Shown here: positions 9,385-17,504 of the stretch, one piece after another | Layout: every line of letters starts with the position of its first letter | How positions within the stretch are numbered: the first letter of the stretch is position 1 | NCBI GenBank assembly: GCA_964561025.1 | Contig: CAZLNM010000001.1 | Span: 1 to 64,000, forward strand | Length of the DNA stretch: 64,000 nucleotides | Reading direction: 5' to 3' | DNA from: JAAZNF01 sp964561025 | GTDB lineage: Bacteria > Myxococcota > B64-G9 | Made by a program: the position numbers and the translations under genes | Notes under the pieces: generated by a model | What the model saw: the letters and a program-made list of their open reading frames with translations, nothing else | Databases searched by the model: none | What the model was told of the DNA's origin: nothing

Positions 9385-10332
9385 TCAGGTGGCCCCTTGT
9401 GTACCGCTTCCGTCGCACCCGGTCAACCGGCAACGGGGATCGATCTGGCGCACCAGGCCCCGCAGCACGTCCCCCGGGCCGACCTCGACGAACTCGCGCA
9501 CGCCCTGGCCGAGCGCCCAGCGCACGCACTCCTCGAAACGCACCGGCGCGGTGAGCTGCCGCAGCAGCAGCCGCCGCATCTCCTCCGGCTCGCCGTGCGG
9601 GCGGCCGGTCACGTTGGAGAGCACCGGCCAGCGCGGCCGCGAGAGCGGGATCTTCTCCAGGCACGCGCTCAGCTCCGCGGCCGCCTTCTGCATCCGCGGC
9701 GAGTGGCAGGCCACCGACACCTTCAGGCGGATGACGCCGCGGGCCCCCGCCTGGCGCAGCAGCGGGGTGATGCGCTGAAGCTCCGCCGCCGGGCCCGAGA
9801 GCACCACCTGATGCGGGGCGTTGAAGTTGGAGATCACCACCCCGCTCGCCGGGATCTCGGCGAGCCGCGCCTCGACCGCCTGCGCCGGAAGGCCGAGCAC
9901 CGCCACCATGCCCCCCTCGGAATCCGCGCCCGCCATGACCTGCCCGCGCCGCTGGACCAGGCGCAGGCCGTCCTCGAAGGAGATGCCTTCGGCCGCCGCC
10001 AGCGCGGTGATCTCGCCCAGCGAGTGTCCCAACAGGGCGCGAGGTTCGAAGGGCGGGCGCGCCCGCAACACATGCCAGGCCGCCAGACAGCACACGAACA
10101 GAGCCGGTTGCGCGTTCTCCGTGCGGTGCAGCGCTCCGCCGTCCGGCTGTTCTTCCCACCGGCTGAGCGGGAATCCGAGGATGTGTTCGGCTTGCTCGAG
10201 CAGGCGGCCGACCGCGGGGCCGGCCTCATGCAGGGGGTGAAACATGCCCGGGCGCTGGGAGCCCTGCCCCGGGAACATCACCGCCCGAACCTCGGTCGCC
10301 GGTACGGACGGTCCACCCTCCGGCGGCTTCAT
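9385..10332 (-). CDS. fabD: Malonyl-CoA:ACP transacylase
   Basis: Transfers malonyl groups from CoA to acyl carrier protein at the start of fatty acid synthesis. The 315-residue protein has FPGQGSQ near the N-terminus, the catalytic Ser in GHSLGE, the conserved Arg in VQRRGQVM, and the catalytic His in SVACHSPRM. It sits between rpmF and acpP. The genes that usually stand here (plsX, fabH, fabG, fabF) are absent, so the cluster is abridged. The exact start is open: an ATG near VMFPGQ would give a shorter product. Confidence 0.94.
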   Translation of the reverse strand: MKPPEGGPSVPATEVRAVMFPGQGSQRPGMFHPLHEAGPAVGRLLEQAEHILGFPLSRWEEQPDGGALHRTENAQPALFVCCLAAWHVLRARPPFEPRALLGHSLGEITALAAAEGISFEDGLRLVQRRGQVMAGADSEGGMVAVLGLPAQAVEARLAEIPASGVVISNFNAPHQVVLSGPAAELQRITPLLRQAGARGVIRLKVSVACHSPRMQKAAAELSACLEKIPLSRPRWPVLSNVTGRPHGEPEEMRRLLLRQLTAPVRFEECVRWALGQGVREFVEVGPGDVLRGLVRQIDPRCRLTGCDGSGTQGAT

Positions 10333-10347
10333 CGGCGAGCGGGGCCC

Positions 10348-10527
10348 TCAGTCGGCGACCGTGACGACCTGGCGACCCTTGTAGTACCCGCAGTGGGCGC
10401 ACACCCGGTGCGGCAGCATGGGCTCGGTGCACTGGGGGCAGTCGATGGGGCCGGGCGCGCTGAGCTTCCAGTTGGCCCGCCGTTTGTCGCGCTTGCTCTT
10501 ACTCTTTCTCCTCTTGGGGACTGCCAT
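10348..10527 (-). CDS. rpmF: 50S ribosomal protein L32
   Basis: Large-subunit ribosomal protein of only 59 residues. It begins M-A-V-P-K-R-R-K-S-K-S-K-R, the hallmark of L32, continues with RRANWKL, and carries a zinc ribbon with CPQC and CAHCGYYKG. The coding frame is intact and ends in TGA 15 bp before fabD. It lies 30 bp after the YceD-family gene, the near-universal yceD-rpmF pairing. The short length makes it easy to miss in automated lists. Confidence 0.97.
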   Translation of the reverse strand: MAVPKRRKSKSKRDKRRANWKLSAPGPIDCPQCTEPMLPHRVCAHCGYYKGRQVVTVAD

Positions 10528-10557
10528 CGCTCCGTCTCCTGGGCCATCGGGCCCGGT

Positions 10558-11106
10558 TCATTTCTCCAGCATGCCGCGAAGCACGCGAAACGCCGATTCT
10601 TCCTTCGGCCGGGCGCAGCGGCAAGTTTCCTGGTTCAAGTCCACGCCGCAGCCCGGACACAGGCCACGGCAATCCTCCCGGCAGCGGGCCACCATCGGCA
10701 ACGAGAGCAGGATCTGCTGGCGCACCAGGTCCTCCAGCGGCAAGAACTCACCGGTGTAGAACTCGCGCTCCAGATCCTCGCGGCTGAGCTCCACCTCCTC
10801 GGGAGGCGGGGCCACCGCCTCGGGTTGCGGCACCAGGGTCATGTCGAACCGCACCGGAACCTCGAGATCGAAGCGCCGAAGGCACAGGGCGCACTCCGCC
10901 CGCAAACGCAGGCCGAAGTCCATGCGCAGGACGAGGTCGAGGCCCGAGCGCCACACGCTGCCGGCCGCCCGTTGCTCCTCCTCGGAGGAGGAGAACCCCG
11001 TCGGGTTCTGCCCGCTCAACACCTCTTCCAGCCAGGCGCGGGTGAGCGGCTCGCTGATGGCCAGCGGTTCCGACGTGATGTCGGCGATGCGAATTTGAAA
11101 CGACAT
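10558..11106 (-). CDS. YceD/DUF177 family protein
   Basis: A 182-residue protein of the YceD family, which accompanies rpmF in most bacteria and is linked to 23S rRNA or ribosome maturation. The hallmark Cys motifs are visible: CALCLRRF in the middle, and a C-terminal cluster with C..DC.GLCPGCG and C.C. Acidic segments such as PPPEEVEL are typical. The start at 11106 (MSFQIRIADI) is chosen from the family's usual N-terminus. It is the first gene of the yceD-rpmF-fabD-acpP-rpiB run. The biochemical role is not settled for this family. Confidence 0.88.
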   Translation of the reverse strand: MSFQIRIADITSEPLAISEPLTRAWLEEVLSGQNPTGFSSSEEEQRAAGSVWRSGLDLVLRMDFGLRLRAECALCLRRFDLEVPVRFDMTLVPQPEAVAPPPEEVELSREDLEREFYTGEFLPLEDLVRQQILLSLPMVARCREDCRGLCPGCGVDLNQETCRCARPKEESAFRVLRGMLEK

Positions 11107-11174
11107 GCCCGTTCTCCAAAGACGGCGCCGCCCGTCCCAAAGGTCACGTAAGTATATGGAAGGAGGTCGCCTTG

Positions 11175-12212
11175 TCAATGAGAAAGGCTGTGGCGAGGCC
11201 CGCGGGTGGAGCCCTCCGCCAGGGAGCGCAGCACCTCGGCCACCGCCTGGTAGAGCGCACTCGGGATCTCCTCGCCGATCGGAACGCGGACCAGCGCGCG
11301 CGCCAGGGGCACGTTCTCGACGACCGGGACGGAGAGCCGCGCCGCCTCTCGCCGGATGCGCAGGGCGGCCTCGTCTCTTCCTGAGCAGGCCACCACCGGG
11401 GCCTCGTCCTCGCCCGGCAGGTAGCGCAGCGCCACGGCCAGGTGGGTGGGATTGGCCACCACCACCGCCGCGTTCTTGAGCGAGGCCAGGCCTCCGCTGA
11501 GCAGCGCGCGGTGCCGCCGGCGCCGTTCGGCGCGAAGCTGGGGATCCCCTTCTTCCTCCCGGTGCTCCTGCCGGACCTCCTGGCGGGTCATGCGCTGGCG
11601 CCGCTGGAAACGCCGGCGCTGGAGCCACAGGTCGATCCCCGCCCAGCCGAGCGTGAGGGCGACCATGATGGCCAGCGGCGCAAAGAGCGATCTCGCGAAG
11701 GCGGCGAAGACCGGCATGGGATCGGTCTGGCCGGCGGCGGGGCAGAGTTCGAGCGCCGCGGGCAGGCCGAGCACAGCCCCGGCCGCGACGAGCGTGGCCA
11801 CCTTTAGGGTAAGCAGGCCCAGGTCGGCCAGCCGCTCGCGGGAGACGAGCCGCGCCAACCCTCGCAACGGGTTCAGAGTCTCGGGTCGAAATCGCAGACG
11901 CAGACGAAAGCCCGCCTGCCACGCCCCGGCCAGCAACCCACCCGCGGCGGCGCCCCCGCCGATCGCGAGCACGGCCCCGAGCACCAGCGAGAACCCCGCC
12001 CCGGCCGGATCGGGGATGTCCTGCGCGAGGCAACCTCGCAGGTATGCAAGGAGCTCCCGGCCGGCCCCGGGCAACCACACCGCCGCGCCGGCCAGCGCGC
12101 CGAGGAGCGCCGCTGCCGAAGTGATCTCCTTCGAGTAGGCAATCTCTCCGCGCTCGCGAGCGCGCCGGAGCTTTCGCTGGCTTGGCGGCTCCGTCCCTTG
12201 GTTCTTTTCCAT
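11175..12212 (-). CDS. FlhB/SctU family type III export switch protein
   Basis: Integral membrane component of flagellar or injectisome type III export, where it controls substrate switching. The 345-residue protein has the family N-terminus (EPPSQRKLRRARERGEIAYSKEI), four hydrophobic segments, and a C-terminal cytoplasmic domain with the self-cleaving motif N254-P-T-H257 in VVVANPTHLAVALRY. The ATG at 12212 is selected because the family motif follows directly. No other export gene lies in the window, so it is an orphan here. Motif reading cannot separate flagellar from non-flagellar use. Confidence 0.88.
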   Translation of the reverse strand: MEKNQGTEPPSQRKLRRARERGEIAYSKEITSAAALLGALAGAAVWLPGAGRELLAYLRGCLAQDIPDPAGAGFSLVLGAVLAIGGGAAAGGLLAGAWQAGFRLRLRFRPETLNPLRGLARLVSRERLADLGLLTLKVATLVAAGAVLGLPAALELCPAAGQTDPMPVFAAFARSLFAPLAIMVALTLGWAGIDLWLQRRRFQRRQRMTRQEVRQEHREEEGDPQLRAERRRRHRALLSGGLASLKNAAVVVANPTHLAVALRYLPGEDEAPVVACSGRDEAALRIRREAARLSVPVVENVPLARALVRVPIGEEIPSALYQAVAEVLRSLAEGSTRGPRHSLSH

Positions 12213-12420
12213 CGCACCGACCCCCTGTCGCCGCCTTTTCTCATGCAATTTGCGCACCACGGCGGTCCCGGAACCACCCGCCCGAACGTCCCCGAATAAC
12301 GCTCGTAAATACAACATGTTGAGAGGTGTAGTTTTTTCACCATTCGCTCCCGGCGTGTGGAGAACAGCTCCGCCGTCCGGATTTTTGCAAAGCGTCCGGA
12401 TTTCGGACAGGGCACCATAT

Positions 12421-12450
12421 TTGACCGTATCGCGCATGGTCTGCTAGATT
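12421..12450 (+). promoter_or_regulatory. Sigma-70-type promoter of the Ser/Thr kinase gene
   Basis: A -35 box TTGACC (12421-12426), an 18-base spacer and a -10 box TAGATT (12445-12450) with an extended TG two bases upstream. GGAGGA at 12458-12463 and the ATG at 12475 follow at proper distances. Just upstream, GTCCGGATTT occurs twice (12375-12384 and 12394-12403), which could be an operator. The promoter is a good visual match but untested. Confidence 0.55.
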
Positions 12451-12474
12451 GCCCGGCGGAGGAATTCAAAGATC

Positions 12475-14859
12475 ATGGCCGGCAACCAGGAACAACTGCC
12501 GCGGGAGTTCGGCAAGTACCACCTCATCGAGCGTATCGCCACCGGTGGAATGGCCGAGCTGTACCGCGCCAAGCTCTACGGCGCCGGCGGGTTCGAGAAG
12601 GACCTGGCCATCAAGAAAGTGTTGCCGCACCTGGCGGGCGAGCGCGACTTCATCCAGATGTTCATGGACGAGGCCATGATCACCGTGACCCTGAACCACG
12701 GCAACATCGTCTCGGTGCTGGACTTCGGCGAGATCGAGGGCGCGCACTTTCTGGTCATGGAGTTCATCGACGGGGTGGACCTGCAGAGCCTGATCCGCCG
12801 CTCGACGGAGCTGTTCGAGCCCTTCCCCCCGGCCATCGCCTGCCACATCGCCCACGAGATCTGCCGCGGCCTCGACTACGCCCATCGCAAGGTCGGCCCC
12901 GACGGCAAGCCGCTCAAGATCGTCCACCGCGACGTGAGCCCCCAGAACATCCTCATCACCTTCGAGGGCGAGGTGAAGATCGTCGACTTCGGCATCGCCC
13001 GGGCCGCCTCCCGCCTCACCTCGACCCAGCACGGGGTGCTCAAGGGCAAGGTGGCCTACATGAGCCCCGAGCAGATCATGGGCAGCGAGGTGGACAACCG
13101 CAGCGACATCTTCGCCACGGCCATCATCCTGTACGAGATGCTCACCAACCACCGGCCGTTCGAGGGCGCCACCCCGCAGGAGACCATGGCGCTGATCACC
13201 CGCGGGGTCTTCGAAAAACCGCAGCGCCTCAACAGCAAGATCCCCAAGCGGCTCGCCGAGATATTGAAGAAGGGCCTGGAGAAGAACCCCCGCAAGCGCT
13301 ACGCCACCGCCGGCGAGATGGCCGCGGATCTGTCGGACGTGCTGCACCGCGAGGGCCTGCGGCCCGATCCCTCCACCGTGGCCGCCTTCATCATCCAGCG
13401 GCTCCCCGAGGCCAAGCCCCGCACCATGCCGCCCACGCCCATCCGGGCCATCCGCCGGGACGCCGCGCGGGCCGCCCATCTCACTCCGGCCTCCCAACAA
13501 CCCGTGGCGGCGCAAAAACCTGAGCGCTCTTCGGCATTCCCCCCGGCCGCCGCGCCGGCGCCGGCGCCGGCCGCGGTCGAGCCAGCGGCGGATTCTCCGG
13601 AGGCGGTGGCGGTGGTGGGCGAGGCGGTGTCCTTCGACGTGCTCAACCTGCCGGGGTACTCCGAGGCGGCCGACTCCCGCCGGCCGACCGATCCCATGGG
13701 CTCGGCGGTTCAGGTACCGACCCCTTCCGCCACGCCGGCCAAGACGCTCCCCGAGATGCCCGCCGCGAGCCCGCCGGACCCGGGCGCCGCTCCCGTGGCA
13801 GCGCCGCCGCCCGATCTGCTATCGGCCCCCACCCGGCTCTTCAACGCGCCGAGCCCCACCGAGCCGCCGGCCCAGGGACAGGTATTGGGGAAGGTGCCGG
13901 ACGCGCAGCTGCTCTCGGCCAAGACCATGCTGCTGAGCAAGCCCGACGAGCCCGCGCCGGCCTCGGCCGCGAAAGCCGCCGCGAGCGCGCAGCCTTCCCC
14001 CACCGTCATGGTCGAGGGCATGCCGGCCGCGGCGGGTTCCGCGGACGCGAACCTCGAGGAGCGCTGGCTCCAGAAAGCCCCGCCGCCCAAGGGCACCTCC
14101 TTCGAGGACGAAGAGCCCCAGATCATGATCCGGCCCAAGCAGAGCCGGGGAAAGCTCCTGGCCGTGATCGGCGTCGGGCTCGCGGTGGTCCTCGTCGGTT
14201 CCTACTTCATCCTCAAGAGCGGCGGCAGCGCCGATACCAGCGGGGCGGTCGCCCCACCGACTCCCATCCCGCCGCCCAGGCCCGCAGAAGTCGACGCCGG
14301 CGCCCCGGCGGCCGTCCCCGCCAATCCGCCGGAGCCCGCTCCGGACGCGGCCGCCTCTTCCAGCGAGGAACCCGCCGGCGCCAACGTGGCGGCGGCGGAG
14401 AACCCGGCAGCGCCGGACGCCGGCGAAACGGACGCGGGCGGCAAGACCTCCGTCGCGGCCGGTCCTCCCGACGCGGGGCCACCTGCCGGCGCGGACGAGC
14501 CGCCGAAGATGGCGAAGGTCCAACCACCTGTCGATACGCCCAAACCTCCGGCGCCGAAACCGCCTCCGCCGAAGCCCCCCACGCCCAAGCCGCCGCCGCC
14601 CGACAAGGTGGCGGTGGCCCCCAAGCCGCCCCCGGCCGGCGGCGCCACCGGCACGCTGCGCATCAACTCGGAGCCCTTCGCGGTGGTGTACCTGGGCGCG
14701 CAGAAGATCGGCCCCACGCCGCAGATGGACGTGAAACTCCCCGTGGGCAGCCACACCCTGACGCTCAAGAACGACGCGCTGGGCATCACCAAGAAGGTGC
14801 GGGTCGTCATCGAGAAAGACAAGGTCCACACCGTCTTCGTGGACCTCAACCAGAAGTAA
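12475..14859 (+). CDS. Membrane-anchored Ser/Thr protein kinase with external PEGA-like domain
   Basis: A Hanks-type kinase of 794 residues. The kinase domain spans about residues 15-290: Gly loop TGGMAE, Lys47 in LAIKK, HRDVSPQN with catalytic Asp153 and Asn158, DFG Asp171, and YMSPEQ. A long Ala/Pro-rich cytoplasmic linker leads to one membrane segment at about 559-580. An outer part with many Pro-Lys repeats (KPPAPKPPPPK) follows, and a C-terminal PEGA-like beta domain (GTLRINSEP, VYLGAQKIGPTP, LPVGSHTLTLKN). The architecture is common in myxobacteria. It probably senses envelope conditions. It has its own promoter and terminator, so it is likely monocistronic. Confidence 0.93.
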   Translation: MAGNQEQLPREFGKYHLIERIATGGMAELYRAKLYGAGGFEKDLAIKKVLPHLAGERDFIQMFMDEAMITVTLNHGNIVSVLDFGEIEGAHFLVMEFIDGVDLQSLIRRSTELFEPFPPAIACHIAHEICRGLDYAHRKVGPDGKPLKIVHRDVSPQNILITFEGEVKIVDFGIARAASRLTSTQHGVLKGKVAYMSPEQIMGSEVDNRSDIFATAIILYEMLTNHRPFEGATPQETMALITRGVFEKPQRLNSKIPKRLAEILKKGLEKNPRKRYATAGEMAADLSDVLHREGLRPDPSTVAAFIIQRLPEAKPRTMPPTPIRAIRRDAARAAHLTPASQQPVAAQKPERSSAFPPAAAPAPAPAAVEPAADSPEAVAVVGEAVSFDVLNLPGYSEAADSRRPTDPMGSAVQVPTPSATPAKTLPEMPAASPPDPGAAPVAAPPPDLLSAPTRLFNAPSPTEPPAQGQVLGKVPDAQLLSAKTMLLSKPDEPAPASAAKAAASAQPSPTVMVEGMPAAAGSADANLEERWLQKAPPPKGTSFEDEEPQIMIRPKQSRGKLLAVIGVGLAVVLVGSYFILKSGGSADTSGAVAPPTPIPPPRPAEVDAGAPAAVPANPPEPAPDAAASSSEEPAGANVAAAENPAAPDAGETDAGGKTSVAAGPPDAGPPAGADEPPKMAKVQPPVDTPKPPAPKPPPPKPPTPKPPPPDKVAVAPKPPPAGGATGTLRINSEPFAVVYLGAQKIGPTPQMDVKLPVGSHTLTLKNDALGITKKVRVVIEKDKVHTVFVDLNQK

Positions 14860-14930
14860 CCCCCTACCTACGGCGCCTGGCCGCGGGTTCCGCTTGTCAC
14901 AGGGGCCTGGCGAATCAAACCGCCGGGCGC

Positions 14931-14978
14931 CTCTGGTCCCATGCACCCCAGCCGGCGCGGCCGGACCAGAGCTTTTTT
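14931..14978 (+). terminator. Rho-independent terminator after the kinase gene
   Basis: A 9-bp stem, CTCTGGTCC (14931-14939) with GGACCAGAG (14963-14971), encloses a GC-rich loop that has its own CCGGC/GCCGG potential. It is followed by C and six T (14973-14978). It lies about 70 bases after the kinase stop. Confidence 0.7.
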
Positions 14979-15058
14979 CTCTCGCGTGAAGGCCGAGATC
15001 ACCACGCCCGCGCTTTCGTGCGTGAAGATGGGTTCTGCAAAGGAAGGCGCTTTTCGGC

Positions 15059-15064
15059 TACAAT
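15059..15064 (+). promoter_or_regulatory. Candidate -10 box giving a leaderless transcript
   Basis: TACAAT at 15059-15064 is a near-perfect -10 box whose expected start point falls at or beside the ATG at 15071. No Shine-Dalgarno sequence precedes this ATG, which fits a leaderless mRNA. The -35 region is weak. Confidence 0.4.
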
Positions 15065-15070
15065 GACGGC

Positions 15071-17470
15071 ATGAAAAACGGTTCCGGCGTAGCACGGTTC
15101 TCGCTGCTGTTGACGCTTCTCCTGTCGGCACCGGCCCGGGGGGCCGAGTGGCACGTGGCGCCGGACGGCACGGACGGCGCCGCAGGGACCGAGCAGGAGC
15201 CGCTGGCCACGTTCGAGCACGCCCTCTCGCGCGCCCGCTCTGGCGACACCATCTTGCTCGAGCGCGGCGGGACCTTCCGCGTCGGCGCGGTCAGCGCAGA
15301 CGGCCTCACCATCGCCGCCTACGGCACGGGCGAGCCGCCCACGCTGACCGGGAGTGTGCTCGTCACGCTGGGCGGGACCTGGGCGCGGAACCCCGCCGTC
15401 CGCACCGGCGCGCTGGCGGAAAGGGCGCTCGGCTGCTACGTGAACGGGCGCTTTGTGCGCCTCGCGCGCTACCCCGACACGGGCTTTTTGCGGATCGACA
15501 ACGACGACGACCCCGACCGGATCGTCGACGCGGAGCTGCTCGAGCGCCCCGGGGTCGCGGCCGGCCGTTGGAGCGGCGCCCAGGTGCGCTGGCGGCGCTG
15601 GAGCTGGTGGTGGGAGACGCGACCGATCACCACCCACGGCCCCGCCGACACGCTGGTGCTCGGCCCGGAGGGCCGTTTCCAGGATCCGTTCTCGGACCCC
15701 GGGTCCGGCTACTTCATCGACAATGACCTCGACGAGCTCGACGCCCCGGGCGAGTGGATGTGGGAGGGCGGCACGCTGTACCTGTATCCGCCGGCCGGCG
15801 CGAGCCCGGACTCAATGGTGGTCGAGGCCGTCACCCGCGAGGATGCCGCCCTGGCGGTCCGCAATGCCACCGTGCGCGGGGTGCGCTTTGCGCGCTACTT
15901 CGGCCCGGCGCTGAAGATCGACGGCCCGAGCACGGTCGAGGACTGCATCTTCGAGGAGATCGAGACCGACGCCGTGGTCTTCACCTGGAACTCCCAGCCC
16001 TTCGCCATCCGCCGCTCGATCTTTCGCGACGTGCGCAACGTGGCCGTCCAGGGCTGGGCCGACGCCGGTGGCCCGGCCGGGACGGTCATCGAGCGCAACC
16101 TGTTTTTGCGCATCGGCGCCGAGCGTGGCTACGGCGGCAGCGGTTCCTGGCACGCGGCCGGCATCATCCTGGGCCAGACCCGCAACGCCGTCTTCCGGCT
16201 CAACCGGGTAATCGACACCGGCTACGCGGGGATCATCCTCGGCTCCGACGGCCAGACGGTCGAACGCAACGTGTTCGTGCGGACCATGGGGACGCTGAAC
16301 GACGGCGCGGCCGTCTACACCAACTGCAACGCTTCGTTCATCCGCGAAAACATCATCCTGGACACGCTGGGGGATCTCGAGACCTCGCACCCCTGGTGGC
16401 CGCTCGGGCACGGCATCTGGCCCGAGTTCCTCTCGGACTTTCGCGACTCGGTCATCACCGACAACTCCATCTACGGCAGCAACGGCCAGGGCATCATGCT
16501 GCCGAACAACTTCTCCTGCGAGGTGGCGGGCAACCGCGCCGTCGACAACCGCGTGGCCGGGCTCGGCCTCTCCGGGGACGCCGGCGACCGTCAGGACCAC
16601 ACCATCTCGGGGAACGTGCTGGCGGCGGTATTTCCCACCCGGCGCTTGCAGCGCCCCGAGAACCTCAACCAGTGGTGGAAGCCGCCATACCAGGAGCCCT
16701 CCCCGGCGGCGCTCCAGTACGACCCCGCCGTCCACTACGGGCGCATGAGCGAGACCACCTTCATCGCTTCTCCGAGCGGCGCCGCCGTGATCCGCCCCGA
16801 GGGCGGAGACGACCTCGACTCGCTCGCCGCCTGGGCCGCGGCCGCGCCCTGGGCCGACGCGACCGGCAGCCGCGTCGTGCGCGCGAACGCCTTTCTGGCC
16901 TTCAACGACACGGAGTGCGAGGCCGAGGTCGCGCTCCCACCCGGCACCTGGTCGCAAGCCGACGGGACACCGGCGGGCGGCAGCGTCTTACTTTCGCCGT
17001 TCCGCAGCGAGGTCCTGGTGTCCAGCGCTCCCGTGCAGACCCATCCACCCTACCTCGCCGCCTCCGGCATCGACTGGCGGGCCGCCGTACCGACGAACGA
17101 GGTGCTCTTGCCCGACACCTGCCCGGACGGCGGCGCCGACGGTGCGGACGGCGGCTCCGATGGCAACCAGGACGCGGGAGGCGATGCCGGAAGCGACGCT
17201 GGCGCCGACGCAAGCCCTGACGCCGGCCCCGACGGCGGCCTCGATGCGGGTTCCGACCCCGGCGGCGGCGAGGGCGGCGTCGCCATCAGCGGAAGTTGCG
17301 GCTGCGGGCCCCAAGACGTGGGCGGCGTCGGGTGGTCGCTGGTGACCCTGGTGGCGCTCCTCCCCTGGAGGCGGCGCGCCCGAAGACAAACGAAAACCGG
17401 GTGTTCATCCTCCTCCCTCGCCCTCCCCGCCGGCACCGGCGCCCTGGAATCGCGCAAAAGATTCTGCTAG
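15071..17470 (+). CDS. Secreted right-handed beta-helix protein with MYXO-CTERM-like tail
   Basis: An exported protein of 799 residues. The signal peptide ends near ARGAEW. The start of the mature part (WHVAPDGTDGAAGTEQEPLATFEHAL) and the later repeated pattern of short strands with N, D and G turns (about residues 270-520) are typical of parallel beta-helix proteins such as polysaccharide lyases and surface carbohydrate-binding proteins. An Asp/Ala/Gly-rich linker and a GSCGCG motif, a hydrophobic stretch and an Arg cluster follow. Unusually, about 27 residues continue after the Arg cluster. No catalytic residues can be assigned, so the substrate is unknown. It may be expressed from a leaderless mRNA. 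Confidence 0.82.
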   Translation: MKNGSGVARFSLLLTLLLSAPARGAEWHVAPDGTDGAAGTEQEPLATFEHALSRARSGDTILLERGGTFRVGAVSADGLTIAAYGTGEPPTLTGSVLVTLGGTWARNPAVRTGALAERALGCYVNGRFVRLARYPDTGFLRIDNDDDPDRIVDAELLERPGVAAGRWSGAQVRWRRWSWWWETRPITTHGPADTLVLGPEGRFQDPFSDPGSGYFIDNDLDELDAPGEWMWEGGTLYLYPPAGASPDSMVVEAVTREDAALAVRNATVRGVRFARYFGPALKIDGPSTVEDCIFEEIETDAVVFTWNSQPFAIRRSIFRDVRNVAVQGWADAGGPAGTVIERNLFLRIGAERGYGGSGSWHAAGIILGQTRNAVFRLNRVIDTGYAGIILGSDGQTVERNVFVRTMGTLNDGAAVYTNCNASFIRENIILDTLGDLETSHPWWPLGHGIWPEFLSDFRDSVITDNSIYGSNGQGIMLPNNFSCEVAGNRAVDNRVAGLGLSGDAGDRQDHTISGNVLAAVFPTRRLQRPENLNQWWKPPYQEPSPAALQYDPAVHYGRMSETTFIASPSGAAVIRPEGGDDLDSLAAWAAAAPWADATGSRVVRANAFLAFNDTECEAEVALPPGTWSQADGTPAGGSVLLSPFRSEVLVSSAPVQTHPPYLAASGIDWRAAVPTNEVLLPDTCPDGGADGADGGSDGNQDAGGDAGSDAGADASPDAGPDGGLDAGSDPGGGEGGVAISGSCGCGPQDVGGVGWSLVTLVALLPWRRRARRQTKTGCSSSSLALPAGTGALESRKRFC

Positions 17471-17504
17471 TTTGGCCCTTGGAGGGGAGCACTGGAGGTC
17501 GGAC

